From NCBI RefSeq assembly GCF_006516955.1, contig NZ_VHLG01000017.1, positions 20,714 to 84,713 of the forward strand: a stretch of DNA of 64,000 nucleotides, written 5' to 3'. Source of the stretch: Martelella alba (GTDB lineage Bacteria > Pseudomonadota > Alphaproteobacteria > Rhizobiales > Rhizobiaceae). The notes under the pieces were generated by a model. It worked only from the letters and a program-made list of their open reading frames with translations, was not told where the DNA came from and ran no database searches. Below, in pieces: positions 25,682-33,986 of the stretch (position 1 is its first letter; each line of letters starts with the position of its first letter). Both the position numbers and the translations under genes were made by a program.

Positions 25682-26533
25682 ATGAAACTGCTTCGCCTCG
25701 GCGCCAAGGGTGCCGAAAGACCGGCTATCCTTCATATTGACGGAACCTATCGCGATATTTCCTCGCTGGTGGTCGATCTGGCCGGAGACGCCCTGTCTGA
25801 TGCCGAGCTGGCGCGTATCCGCGCCGCCGAGATCGGCGCCCTGCCGGTATTGCCGTCTGACAGCCGTATCGGTCCCTGCGTCGGCAAGGTCGGCAAGTTC
25901 ATCTGCATCGGTCTCAATTATGCCGATCACGCCGCAGAAACCGGCGCAACGCCGCCGGAAGAGCCGATCATTTTCATGAAGGCGACCAGTGCCATTATCG
26001 GCCCCAATGATGATGTCCGCATTCCGAAGAATTCGGTCAAGACCGATTGGGAAGTCGAGCTCGGCATCATCATCGGCAAGGAAACCCGCTATATCGCGGA
26101 AGAAGATGCGCTGTCACACGTCGCCGGTTACTGCGTTGTCAATGATCTGTCGGAACGTGCATTCCAGATTGAGCGCTCGGGCCAGTGGGTCAAGGGCAAG
26201 AGCGCCGATACTTTCGGCCCGATCGGCCCTTATCTTGTCACCCGTGACGAGGTTGAAGACCCGCAGAAGCTTTCCATGTGGCTTGAGGTCGACGGTCATC
26301 GATATCAGAACGGATCGACGAAGACGATGATCTTCGGCGTTGCCCATCTGGTCGCCTATCTCAGCCAGTTCATGAGCCTGCAGCCCGGTGACATCATCAC
26401 CACCGGCACGCCGCCCGGCGTCGGCATGGGCATCAAGCCGGAACCGGTCTATCTGAAGGAAGGCCAGACGATGCATCTTGGCATAGAGGGCCTTGGCGAG
26501 CAGACCCAGAAGACGATCGCCTGGAACGCCTGA
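25682..26533 (+). CDS. Fumarylacetoacetate hydrolase-family protein, probable 2,4-diketo-3-deoxy-L-fuconate hydrolase
   Basis: FAH-fold protein of 283 residues. The N-terminal MKLLRLGAKGAERPAILHID is standard for the bacterial diketo-acid hydrolase group. The metal site shows as EPIIFMKATSAI, DWEVELGIIIGK and ERSGQWVKGKSADTFGPIGP, followed by TTGTPPGVGMG. In the non-phosphorylative L-fucose pathway this enzyme splits the 2,4-diketo acid into pyruvate and L-lactate. Last gene of the operon, followed by a hairpin at 26552-26571. Confidence 0.88.
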   Translation: MKLLRLGAKGAERPAILHIDGTYRDISSLVVDLAGDALSDAELARIRAAEIGALPVLPSDSRIGPCVGKVGKFICIGLNYADHAAETGATPPEEPIIFMKATSAIIGPNDDVRIPKNSVKTDWEVELGIIIGKETRYIAEEDALSHVAGYCVVNDLSERAFQIERSGQWVKGKSADTFGPIGPYLVTRDEVEDPQKLSMWLEVDGHRYQNGSTKTMIFGVAHLVAYLSQFMSLQPGDIITTGTPPGVGMGIKPEPVYLKEGQTMHLGIEGLGEQTQKTIAWNA

Positions 26534-26551
26534 ACGTACCGGAGGAATGGG

Positions 26552-26571
26552 ACGGCCCCGGTTGGGGCCGT
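26552..26571 (+). terminator. Probable terminator of the L-fucose operon
   Basis: ACGGCCCC-GGTT-GGGGCCGT is a perfect 8-bp stem with a tetraloop, 18 bp after the last stop. There is no long U tract. It also separates the convergent gene at 26576-27031. Confidence 0.5.
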
Positions 26572-26575
26572 TCGC

Positions 26576-27031
26576 TCAGCGCTGCCCTGCCGGTGTCATC
26601 AAAGCCGCACCTATCGTGGGGGACCTGCTCCGCATGGCTTCTTCATAGGTGGGTAGCCGATCGATTGCATTTTGGTGGCTTTCAATCTGCCGCTGCGCCA
26701 GATTCCGCTCGCTCCGGGCCGCTTCCAGGCGTTCCTGCATCTCGCAGATTCGCATTGCGTAGATACGCCCGTTCATTTTCAGCGTTCGAAGTTGCCCGTC
26801 GTCACGCACTTTGCGCTTGATGGACTGATACAGGCTACTCAGTTCTTCGATGCGTTGACGGTTCCGCAGGCGTGCGCCTTTGAGTTCTGCCAGTTGCAGC
26901 TTGGAAACCCTGGCTGTCTCTTCGCTTCGGGCAAGGCTTTGCCGCAGTGCGTCAAGATCGTCTTGCGCAAGCGGTACGCTGTCATGCGCAAGTGGTAGGC
27001 TGTCATATGATGGAGGGGCAGTTGGTCGCAT
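26576..27031 (-). CDS. Small coiled-coil protein with PY-like motifs, unknown function
   Basis: Protein of 151 residues that I do not recognise. It begins MRPTAPPSYDSLPLA and has a tandem 7-residue repeat, YDSLPLA and HDSVPLA, from a 21-bp DNA duplication. Residues 24-130 are charged and look like a long coiled coil (ALRQSLARSEETARVSKLQL, RIEELSSLYQSIKRKV, RLEAARSERNLAQRQ). The tail has DRLPTYEEAMRSRSP. No signal peptide or membrane segment is seen. GAGG 6 bases before the ATG supports translation. PPSY and PTYEEA resemble the short WW-domain ligands of eukaryotic proteins, which may be chance. Lower G+C than its neighbours and lack of relatives suggest a recently acquired or fast-evolving gene. 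Confidence 0.6.
   Translation of the reverse strand: MRPTAPPSYDSLPLAHDSVPLAQDDLDALRQSLARSEETARVSKLQLAELKGARLRNRQRIEELSSLYQSIKRKVRDDGQLRTLKMNGRIYAMRICEMQERLEAARSERNLAQRQIESHQNAIDRLPTYEEAMRSRSPTIGAALMTPAGQR
26964..27005. repeat. 21-bp tandem duplication in the coiled-coil gene
   Basis: Two adjacent 21-bp units (26964-26984 and 26985-27005) differ at 2 positions and encode the repeat DS-L/V-PLA plus Y/H. The unit length keeps the frame. Confidence 0.8.
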
Positions 27032-27363
27032 TTTTTCCTCGCTCGTGAAATTGTCTGACTAAGGGTGAGAACAAATTTCTGTTTTCCAGACGCTGTCCCA
27101 TCACTTGCATGTTCAAAGGACGTCTGGCCTCGCTTCGATAGTGCGGAGAGATGCCTCGATGTTCTGCTTTCACGGTCTCTTATGAAATGCGTCTGCTTTC
27201 CAACATGACCGGTTGGCCATCAGCATCCGGCGCAGCCGCCGGTCCCCACACGCTCCATATTTTCTCTCCCCCAGGAAGCTGGTGCGCGGAATATCGTTCG
27301 ATTTTTCGCTATATTAAATTCAGTTTCTTTGAAATACGCGCGGGCGGAGACGTTGCCTTGCCG
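27032..27363. other. Intergenic region with nothing recognised
   Basis: About 330 bp between two minus-strand genes. It is less G+C-rich than the surroundings, with short T and A runs, and has no convincing gene, hairpin or operator that I could find. It should contain the promoter of the small coiled-coil gene. Confidence 0.6.
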
Positions 27364-28161
27364 TCACGGATCGCGGGCAATCTCGCCCTCTGCCGGGGCG
27401 ATCCTGATTTCGGTTTTCCAGTCGTGACAGGCTTTCGTGAGCGCCGGAGACAGTGGCCGGTCGGTGAACACCGTGTCGATATCGGCGAGAGAGGCGATCC
27501 TGGCCGGTGCGTTTCGGGAGAATTTCGAATGATCGGCCACCAGGAAGGTCTTGCGGGCGCGGGCAATGGCTGCCTGGGTCACGCCGATCTCCAGCATGTC
27601 GAAATCAAGCAGGTCGCCATCCTGATCAAGCGCTGAACAGCCGATAATCGCGATATCGAATTTGAATTGCTCGACGATGCGGTTGGCCAGCGTTCCGACA
27701 AGGCCGCCATCGGAACGGCGAAGATGGCCGCCGGCAACCACGATTTCGCAACCGGGATTGGCAACAAGCGTGTTGGCGACATTGATGTTGTTGGTAACGA
27801 CCATCAGCCGGCGATGGGACAGAAGCGCGTGCGCCACGGCCTCGGTCGTGGTGCCGATATTCAGGAACAGGGCCGCGTCATCCGGCACGGCACTGGTGCA
27901 GGCCGTGGCGATGGCCGCCTTTTCTGCCGCCATCAGACCACGCCGGTCGGCATAGCCGATATTGGCGGTCCCGGAGGGCAGGACAGCACCGCCATGGACG
28001 CGTGTCAGCTTTCCGGTTTCAGACAGTTTGACCAGATCGCGGCGGATCGTCTGGACCGTGACGCCCAACCGTTCGGCCGCATCTTCGGCGACGATCCGTC
28101 CCTCGGCGCGGGCAATCTGCATCAGGTCATTGAGGCGGAAGTTTTCGGCCAAGGGTGTCAC
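27364..28161 (-). CDS. DeoR/GlpR-family transcriptional regulator
   Basis: Regulator of 265 residues. The N-terminal helix-turn-helix is AEDAAERLGVTVQTIRRDLV followed by GKLTRVHGGAVLPSG, the DeoR signature. The C-terminal sugar-phosphate sensor domain has IGTTTEAVAHALL and IAIIGCSALDQDGDLLDFD, then KTFLVADHSKF. It would respond to a phosphorylated sugar. No catabolic gene follows it in the same direction within the window except the unrelated small gene at 26576, so its target is unclear. It might have been left behind by rearrangement or act elsewhere. Confidence 0.9.
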   Translation of the reverse strand: MTPLAENFRLNDLMQIARAEGRIVAEDAAERLGVTVQTIRRDLVKLSETGKLTRVHGGAVLPSGTANIGYADRRGLMAAEKAAIATACTSAVPDDAALFLNIGTTTEAVAHALLSHRRLMVVTNNINVANTLVANPGCEIVVAGGHLRRSDGGLVGTLANRIVEQFKFDIAIIGCSALDQDGDLLDFDMLEIGVTQAAIARARKTFLVADHSKFSRNAPARIASLADIDTVFTDRPLSPALTKACHDWKTEIRIAPAEGEIARDP

Positions 28162-28341
28162 TTTCCTGCAGGCATTTCTGTGCGAATGAAAAGGATAGCG
28201 CCTGTGCGACCGTTTTGAAACAGTTCGCCTGGCGATGCGGTGTGATGCAATTCTCCACGTAAGCGTCTTCGCTTTTGCCTTGATCCGGCCTATTAAACCC
28301 TGTCAATAGCATTTCGGGCCGAACGAACACGGGAATTGATT

Positions 28342-29643
28342 GTGAGCGGATTGGAAGATGCAATCAGAAAGGCGCTGGAACGCGCCGACCGCAGCGATGC
28401 CAATCAGCGCGCGCGTATTTATCAGGCGGCGCGTCAGGCGCTGGATAATGGCCTGCGTAACCAGAATATCACTGATCTTAAAACCGTTTCGCGTCAGCGG
28501 CGCAAACTGGAAGAGGTGATTACCGAGATCGAGCGCGCCGAATCAGCGGCCGTGCGCGCCGCGCGGCTGCAGGCGACGCCGGCGCCGCTTTTTGATGATG
28601 TCTTTGCCACAGGGCGCACGCCGGACCACGAGGCCGAGCCGCGGGTGAGCGAAGATGTGCCTGATATCTTTGCGCCGGTCGCTGAACCGCAGGTCGAAGC
28701 ACCGGCACCCGATTTCGCTCCGCAGGAACGCCCTGAGCCTGATCTGGCGATGGCCGATTTCTCCGCCCATGATGAACGGCGTGAAGCGGACCATGCGGTG
28801 TTTGAAGAAACGCCGGTTCTGGCCGATAGCGATGCGGCGGCGCCGAGCCTTGTCGCCGAACGGGCGGAAGATGACCGGGCCGCCACGGATGAAGCGGATG
28901 TTCAGTCCGGGCTGTTTCAGGCCCAGCATGGTGCCGGTGACGGACTGGCCGCCGGTCGCAGCGAAAAGAAACGCGCCAAACGGGTCAAGAGCCACGAAAG
29001 GCGCGAGAAAAAGCAGGCCGCCGTTGAGCGCAAGACCGAAAAGCGTGGTCGCCCGCCCATTCACTGGGGACGTATTGTTGCTTCGGCTGCCGTTGCCGCC
29101 CTGCTCGTCGTGGGCATTGTTGTCGCTGGCTGGTGGTGGCTCGTTACCTCCGATGTGGCCGAAGAGAGCGACGCGGTGACCGTGACCGGCGATCCCTCCG
29201 AACCGCAGGTCGTCTGGACCGATATGTTCAAGCCCGGTGACACATCCGGGTTTTCAACCGGCGCTGCTGCGCGGGCCGAAGCGGTCAATGTCGAGGGCGA
29301 GCCAGCGCTCAGGATCACGGCAATGGCAGAAGGCAGCGAAGGCTCTGTTGCTTTCGCCCTGCCTGCAGCCATTGCGTCATCTGCCGCCACCCGGCCGGTG
29401 ATTGTCGATTTCGTGGTTCGTGCGCCCCAGGGTGGCGGCCAGCCGGTGGGTATCAGCTGTGCTGATGGCACACTTTCCGGTTGCGAGCGTCACCGCTTCA
29501 CGGCGCCCTCGCAGAAGGACCATCTGGTCGTCAGGCTTGATCCGGGCGGAACGCCGCCGACCCGCATGATGATTTCGAGCGATCTCAATGGTGATGCCCT
29601 GCCGCTTGATGTCTACTCTGTTCAGGCCCGTGTGGTCGAGTGA
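28342..29643 (+). CDS. Conserved rhizobial-type membrane protein of unknown function
   Basis: Protein of about 433 residues. The N-terminal 80 residues are helical and charged (DAIRKALERADRSDANQRAR, RRKLEEVITEIERAESAAV). Residues 85-200 are acidic, Pro- and Ala-rich and probably disordered. A basic stretch near 215-240 precedes one membrane helix (IVASAAVAALLVVGIVVAGWWWLV, about residues 245-268). The last 160 residues would be periplasmic and contain a Cys pair (ISCADGTLSGCERH). The start is uncertain: GTG at 28342 or TTG at 28336. It precedes phoR by 76 bp on the same strand, but a functional connection to phosphate signalling is only a guess. Confidence 0.65.
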   Translation: MSGLEDAIRKALERADRSDANQRARIYQAARQALDNGLRNQNITDLKTVSRQRRKLEEVITEIERAESAAVRAARLQATPAPLFDDVFATGRTPDHEAEPRVSEDVPDIFAPVAEPQVEAPAPDFAPQERPEPDLAMADFSAHDERREADHAVFEETPVLADSDAAAPSLVAERAEDDRAATDEADVQSGLFQAQHGAGDGLAAGRSEKKRAKRVKSHERREKKQAAVERKTEKRGRPPIHWGRIVASAAVAALLVVGIVVAGWWWLVTSDVAEESDAVTVTGDPSEPQVVWTDMFKPGDTSGFSTGAAARAEAVNVEGEPALRITAMAEGSEGSVAFALPAAIASSAATRPVIVDFVVRAPQGGGQPVGISCADGTLSGCERHRFTAPSQKDHLVVRLDPGGTPPTRMMISSDLNGDALPLDVYSVQARVVE

Positions 29644-29719
29644 TGCGAAAAAAGATGCTTTTACAACGCGCTTGGCAATATAGCTGTCATGAAAGGGGTG
29701 TAGCAGACCCGATCTGACA

Positions 29720-31003
29720 GTGACCAAGCTTGCGGAGCGCATATTGGAAGAAGGTTCGAAGGCGGGAAGGGGATTGTGGTCCAGAATTGGCCGGGCACGG
29801 CTGATGCTGGTTGCCGACACTCTTTTGGCCGGCGGCGCCTTTGCCATAGCTGTTGATCCGGTGGCCATCGGCATTGGCTGGCTTTTTCTGGCCGGTGCGG
29901 CCCTGTTTGCCGCTGGCGATCACCCGCCCTCGGCCGTGCATGCGCCGGTCGCTCCGCCGGAAAACGAAACCGGGAACGAAGCCGATCTCGGCGCGGTCAC
30001 GCCCTTTCTCGATGAGATTGATCTCGGCATTTATGTCTTGTCCGCCAATGGCTCGGTTCTGTTCCAGAACCGCTCCGCCAGCACGACATTTGGTGCGGTA
30101 CCGGCAGGTGCGCATATTTCGGCGCGTATGCGTGCGCCGGGCGTTCTGGATATCGTTCGCGACACGCTGACGAGCGGGCGTTCCAACCAGATGGAATATT
30201 CCGAACGCCTTCCATCCGAACGCGTCTATCTCGTGCGTTCGGTGCCGGTCAGCGGGCTGAACCACGCCGAAGAGACGTCGCTTTTCCTGCTGATGTTCCG
30301 TGATATTTCCGAGGCCAGGCGAATTGATCGCATGCGCTCGGATTTCGTCGCCAATGCCAGTCATGAGCTTCGAACGCCGCTTGCCTCGCTGCGCGGCTAT
30401 ATCGAGACCCTGCAGGGACCGGCCAAGGGTGATGCCAAGGCACAGGAGCGGTTCTTGCCGATCATGCTGGATCAGGCCACCCGCATGAGCCGGCTGGTGG
30501 ATGATCTTCTGTCGCTGTCCCGGCTTGAAGTCCGCGCACATCTGCCGCCCGACAAGGTCGTTGAACTCGGCCCGCTGCTCGAACATGTGCGCGATGCGCT
30601 GCTGCCTCTCGCACGCGAGCTTGAGGTTGAAATCGTGCTCGATTTGCCGGACGAGCCCGTGAGCGTCAATGGTGATCATGACGAACTTGTCGAGGTCTTC
30701 GAAAATCTGGTCGAAAATGGCTGCAAATACGGTGCTGAAGGTGGTCAGGTCGATGTCGTGCTCCGGGTGATCAAGCCGCGCGGCGCTGAAGTCAGCGTCA
30801 TCGATCATGGTCCCGGTATTCCGGCAGAGCATGTTCCACGACTGACCGAGCGTTTCTACCGTGTTTCGGTGGCCGACAGCCGTTCGAAAAAGGGCACAGG
30901 CCTCGGGCTTGCCATCGTCAAGCATATTCTGACCCGCCATCGTGCAAGGCTTGTCGTGCGTTCCGAGGTTGGCAAGGGAACCGAGTTCACCGTGCGTTTT
31001 TAG
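29720..31003 (+). CDS. phoR: Phosphate regulon sensor histidine kinase PhoR
   Basis: Kinase of 427 residues in the inner membrane. Two hydrophobic segments occupy about residues 27-65, a PAS-like domain follows (FLDEIDLGIYVLSANGSVLF), then the dimerisation/phosphotransfer helix DFVANASHELRTPLASLRGY with the phospho-accepting His. The ATPase domain has NLVENGCKYG (N box), IDHGPGIP (G1) and KKGTGLGLAIVKH (G2). It lies just upstream of the pst operon whose last gene is phoB, its partner. PhoR phosphorylates PhoB in phosphate limitation and is held off by PstSCAB and PhoU. The start is GTG; the ribosome site is weak. Confidence 0.93.
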   Translation: MTKLAERILEEGSKAGRGLWSRIGRARLMLVADTLLAGGAFAIAVDPVAIGIGWLFLAGAALFAAGDHPPSAVHAPVAPPENETGNEADLGAVTPFLDEIDLGIYVLSANGSVLFQNRSASTTFGAVPAGAHISARMRAPGVLDIVRDTLTSGRSNQMEYSERLPSERVYLVRSVPVSGLNHAEETSLFLLMFRDISEARRIDRMRSDFVANASHELRTPLASLRGYIETLQGPAKGDAKAQERFLPIMLDQATRMSRLVDDLLSLSRLEVRAHLPPDKVVELGPLLEHVRDALLPLARELEVEIVLDLPDEPVSVNGDHDELVEVFENLVENGCKYGAEGGQVDVVLRVIKPRGAEVSVIDHGPGIPAEHVPRLTERFYRVSVADSRSKKGTGLGLAIVKHILTRHRARLVVRSEVGKGTEFTVRF

Positions 31004-31101
31004 CACATCGGCAGCCGATTCCTGTTCTTCATCAGGCGTGCGGAGCCTGGATGCGCACAGGTGATGGCGACCGGGCCGTCGTCAAAATGCTTGAAAAAAC
31101 A

Positions 31102-31123
31102 AAATCATAAATCGTCATAAATA
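31102..31123 (+). promoter_or_regulatory. Candidate Pho box upstream of pstS
   Basis: TCATAAATCGTCATAAATA contains two TCATAAAT repeats, matching the core of the PhoB box half-sites (CTGTCATAAA). The repeat distance is 10 bp rather than the usual 11 and the CTG part is missing from the left half. It lies 246 bp before pstS in the 365-bp gap 31004-31368. That gap otherwise shows nothing I recognise. Confidence 0.35.
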
Positions 31124-31368
31124 ATTTGCAAAAATGACATAAAACGCTGTCTCGGCGGGACTAGCTCTAACCTGAAATGCTGCGCCGGAGCGGTGGGTTT
31201 CAGTTCGCCAGCGGCGACGCAGAAACAGCATTCCGGCATAGCGGTTTCTTAGACAGGATGCCGTCTCAAAAAGCCATTCGTCGGGTGGTATCGCCCGGGA
31301 CGTAATTTCAGATCCGGAAATGTCGGCGCATAAAGCGTTTTGAACCGGTATCATGCAGGAGAAGCGAT

Positions 31369-32400
31369 ATGAGAGGACTGATCTATGCGTTCGCTTCGCT
31401 CGTTCTTGCATGTGTGATTGCCAGCGGCGCTGCCGCACGTGACCAGATCCAGATTGTCGGCTCCTCCACCGTCCTGCCCTATGCGCGGATTGTGGCCGAG
31501 ACTTTCGGTGAGGTTTATGCGCAATTCCGCACGCCGGTGGTGGAATCGGGTGGTTCTGCGGCCGGGATCAAGGAATTCTGCCGCGGTGTGGGAATGGACA
31601 CGGTTGATATTGCCGATGCCTCGCGGCCGATCACCCCGATGGAAATTGATGCCTGTGCCAAAAACGGTGTCAGTGCCATTGAGGAAGTGAAATTCGGCTA
31701 TGACGGCATCGTCTTTGCCAATGACGTTTCAGCCCCTCATCTCGATCTGACCCCGGCTGATCTCTATCGCGCCCTTGCTGCCCGCGTCGTTGTCGACGGC
31801 AGCCTGGTGGACAATCCCTACAAGCGCTGGTCCGAGGTTAATCCCGATTTGCCGGATCTGCCGATCACCGTCTTCATTCCGGGTGAAAAACACGGCACGC
31901 GTGAGGTTTTCGAGGTCAAGCTCCTGGCCGTGGGCTGTGTCGATGCAGGCGCCTATGATGCCTTTGTTGACGAAGGCGGTGCGGAAAGCGCCCATGCCGC
32001 CTGCCTCGATCTGCGCAAGGATGGCCGGGCCGTCGATATTGACGGGGACTATACCGAGACGCTGGCGCGCATTTCCGCCAATCGTTCCGCGCTTGGTGTT
32101 TTCGGGCTGTCCTTTTATGAAAACAATGTCGACAAGCTCAATGTTGCAACGATTTCCGGTGTGACACCGTCATCCGAAACCGTTGCTTCCGGGGCCTATC
32201 CGGTGTCGCGCCCGCTGTATTTCTATGTGAAAAAGGCGCATCTGGACGTTGTGCCCGGACTTGCGGAATATGTCGCCTTCTTCCTGAGCGATGATATGAT
32301 CGGACCCTATGGGCTGCTTGCCGACCGCGGTCTTGTCGCTGCACCGGAGGCAGAGCGGATGGCCATGCGCCAGCGTGTTGAACGTGGTGAGACATTGTGA
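31369..32400 (+). CDS. pstS: Phosphate ABC transporter substrate-binding protein PstS
   Basis: Periplasmic phosphate-binding protein of 343 residues, exported through a signal peptide (IYAFASLVLACVIASGAAA). The phosphate site includes IVGSSTVLPYA, ESGGSAAGIKEFC and IPGEKHGTREVFEVK. It is followed by pstC after 104 bp and belongs to the phosphate-starvation regulon. GGAGAAGC precedes the ATG. Confidence 0.95.
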   Translation: MRGLIYAFASLVLACVIASGAAARDQIQIVGSSTVLPYARIVAETFGEVYAQFRTPVVESGGSAAGIKEFCRGVGMDTVDIADASRPITPMEIDACAKNGVSAIEEVKFGYDGIVFANDVSAPHLDLTPADLYRALAARVVVDGSLVDNPYKRWSEVNPDLPDLPITVFIPGEKHGTREVFEVKLLAVGCVDAGAYDAFVDEGGAESAHAACLDLRKDGRAVDIDGDYTETLARISANRSALGVFGLSFYENNVDKLNVATISGVTPSSETVASGAYPVSRPLYFYVKKAHLDVVPGLAEYVAFFLSDDMIGPYGLLADRGLVAAPEAERMAMRQRVERGETL

Positions 32401-32504
32401 GGCGATGATCATATCTGCGTTCAAAGCCTCTCCGTTTTTCTGCAGCACTGTGCAGCGCCGCCGCTTCACCGGGCGCCTTTCTCTGGCCCGTCGGGACTTT
32501 TGAG

Positions 32505-33986
32505 ATGTTCTTAACGCTGACCCTGGCTCTGCTTGCCGCCTTCGGTTTCGCCGGTTTTCTGGCGGCCCGCGCCCGCGCCTTTGCCTTTTCAGACGAACGC
32601 CGCCGCCCGCATTCCCGGCCCACCTATCACGGTGCTTTTGTCGCTGTCGCAACGGTTTTGCCAGCGCTCATCATTGTTCTTGTCTGGCTGGCGATCAGCC
32701 CCGCCATTGTTGGCGCCTATGTCCGGTCCGGCTTTCCCGAAACGCTCTTGGCACAACCCTTGGCCATGCAGGATCTTGCCTATGACACGGTCGCGCAGAT
32801 TGCCACGGGCCTTGCACGGCTCCCCGCTGGCAGCGTTGCGGCGATCGGAGCCGGTGATATTTCCGTTGCCGATGCCTTTGCCGGGATTGGCATTCCGGTT
32901 GCCGACAATCCGTCCCCGGCGCTGATTGATGCGGCTGTCAGGCTTGATCATGCCTGGCGGGTGAGCGGGCTGTGCCTTGTCGGCCTGGTGACGCTTGTTG
33001 CTCTTGGCGGCATGGTGCTTTCCTATCGCAGGGTTCGTCCGGCCTTCAGGGCGAGGAGCCGGATCGAACAGTTGATCCTGGCCGGTCTTGTTCTTGCATC
33101 GTCGCTGGCTGTACTGACGACGCTTGGCATCGTGCTGTCGATGCTGATTGAGGCGTTGCGTTTCTTTTCCATCGTATCGCCGCGTGCCTTTTTCTTCGGC
33201 ACGGTCTGGGATCCGCGTTTCGGCCTGGCGGGCGAGAACCAGCCGCCCGGCCAGTTCGGGCTGGTGCCGCTTCTTGCCGGCACGCTTTATATTGCGCTGG
33301 TCGCCCTGCTGGTGGCCGTTCCGATCGGGCTTTATGCGGCGATTTATATGGCCGAATATGCCGGTTCACGGCTGCGGCTGGTGGCAAAGCCGGCTTTGGA
33401 AGTGCTGGCTGGCATTCCCACCATCGTCTACGGTTTTTTCGCACTGGTGACCGTGGGGCCGTTCTTTCGCGATCTTTCGGCTTCGCTCAACCGGCTTTTC
33501 ACCGGCGAATACACAGCTTTCATTCAGGCCCAGTCGGTTTTGACGGCTGGCGTCGTCATGGGGCTCATGCTGATCCCCTATGTCTCCTCACTGGCCGATG
33601 ACATTATCAATGCGGTTCCCGAAGACCTGCGCGAAGGCTCTCTCGGTTTGGGTGCCACCCGGTCTGAGACCATCAAGCGGGTCGTGCTGCCTGCTGCGCT
33701 GCCGGGCATTGTCGGCGCGCTGCTGCTGACGGCATCACGTGCCATTGGTGAAACGATGATCGTTGTTCTGGCGGCCGGTGTTGCCGCCCAGCTGCATTTG
33801 GATCCCTTCGAGCCGATGACGACGATCACGGTGAAGATTGTCAGCCAGCTGACCGGCGATCTCGAATTTACATCGCCGCAGACGCTGGTCGCTTTTGCGC
33901 TCGGGCTGACCCTGTTCGTGCTGACGCTCGGCCTCAACATCTATGCGCTCTATATCGTCCGCCGCTATCGGGAGCAGTATGAATGA
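32505..33986 (+). CDS. pstC: Phosphate ABC transporter permease PstC
   Basis: Inner-membrane permease of 493 residues. Its N-terminal 230 residues form an extra membrane/periplasmic region (AFGFAGFLAARARAFAFSDE and more) typical of the long PstC of rhizobia; E. coli PstC has about 320. The core domain includes YIALVALLVAVPIGLYAAIY, IPTIVYGFFALVTVGPFFRD and the ATPase-contact loop EGSLGLGATRSETIKRVVLP. It overlaps pstA by 4 bp (ATGA). Confidence 0.95.
   Translation: MFLTLTLALLAAFGFAGFLAARARAFAFSDERRRPHSRPTYHGAFVAVATVLPALIIVLVWLAISPAIVGAYVRSGFPETLLAQPLAMQDLAYDTVAQIATGLARLPAGSVAAIGAGDISVADAFAGIGIPVADNPSPALIDAAVRLDHAWRVSGLCLVGLVTLVALGGMVLSYRRVRPAFRARSRIEQLILAGLVLASSLAVLTTLGIVLSMLIEALRFFSIVSPRAFFFGTVWDPRFGLAGENQPPGQFGLVPLLAGTLYIALVALLVAVPIGLYAAIYMAEYAGSRLRLVAKPALEVLAGIPTIVYGFFALVTVGPFFRDLSASLNRLFTGEYTAFIQAQSVLTAGVVMGLMLIPYVSSLADDIINAVPEDLREGSLGLGATRSETIKRVVLPAALPGIVGALLLTASRAIGETMIVVLAAGVAAQLHLDPFEPMTTITVKIVSQLTGDLEFTSPQTLVAFALGLTLFVLTLGLNIYALYIVRRYREQYE

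Noticed and set aside
29687..31006. Minus-strand open frame of 439 codons opposite phoR
   Set aside because: Antisense to a kinase whose motifs are all visible; no ribosome site and no recognisable domain.
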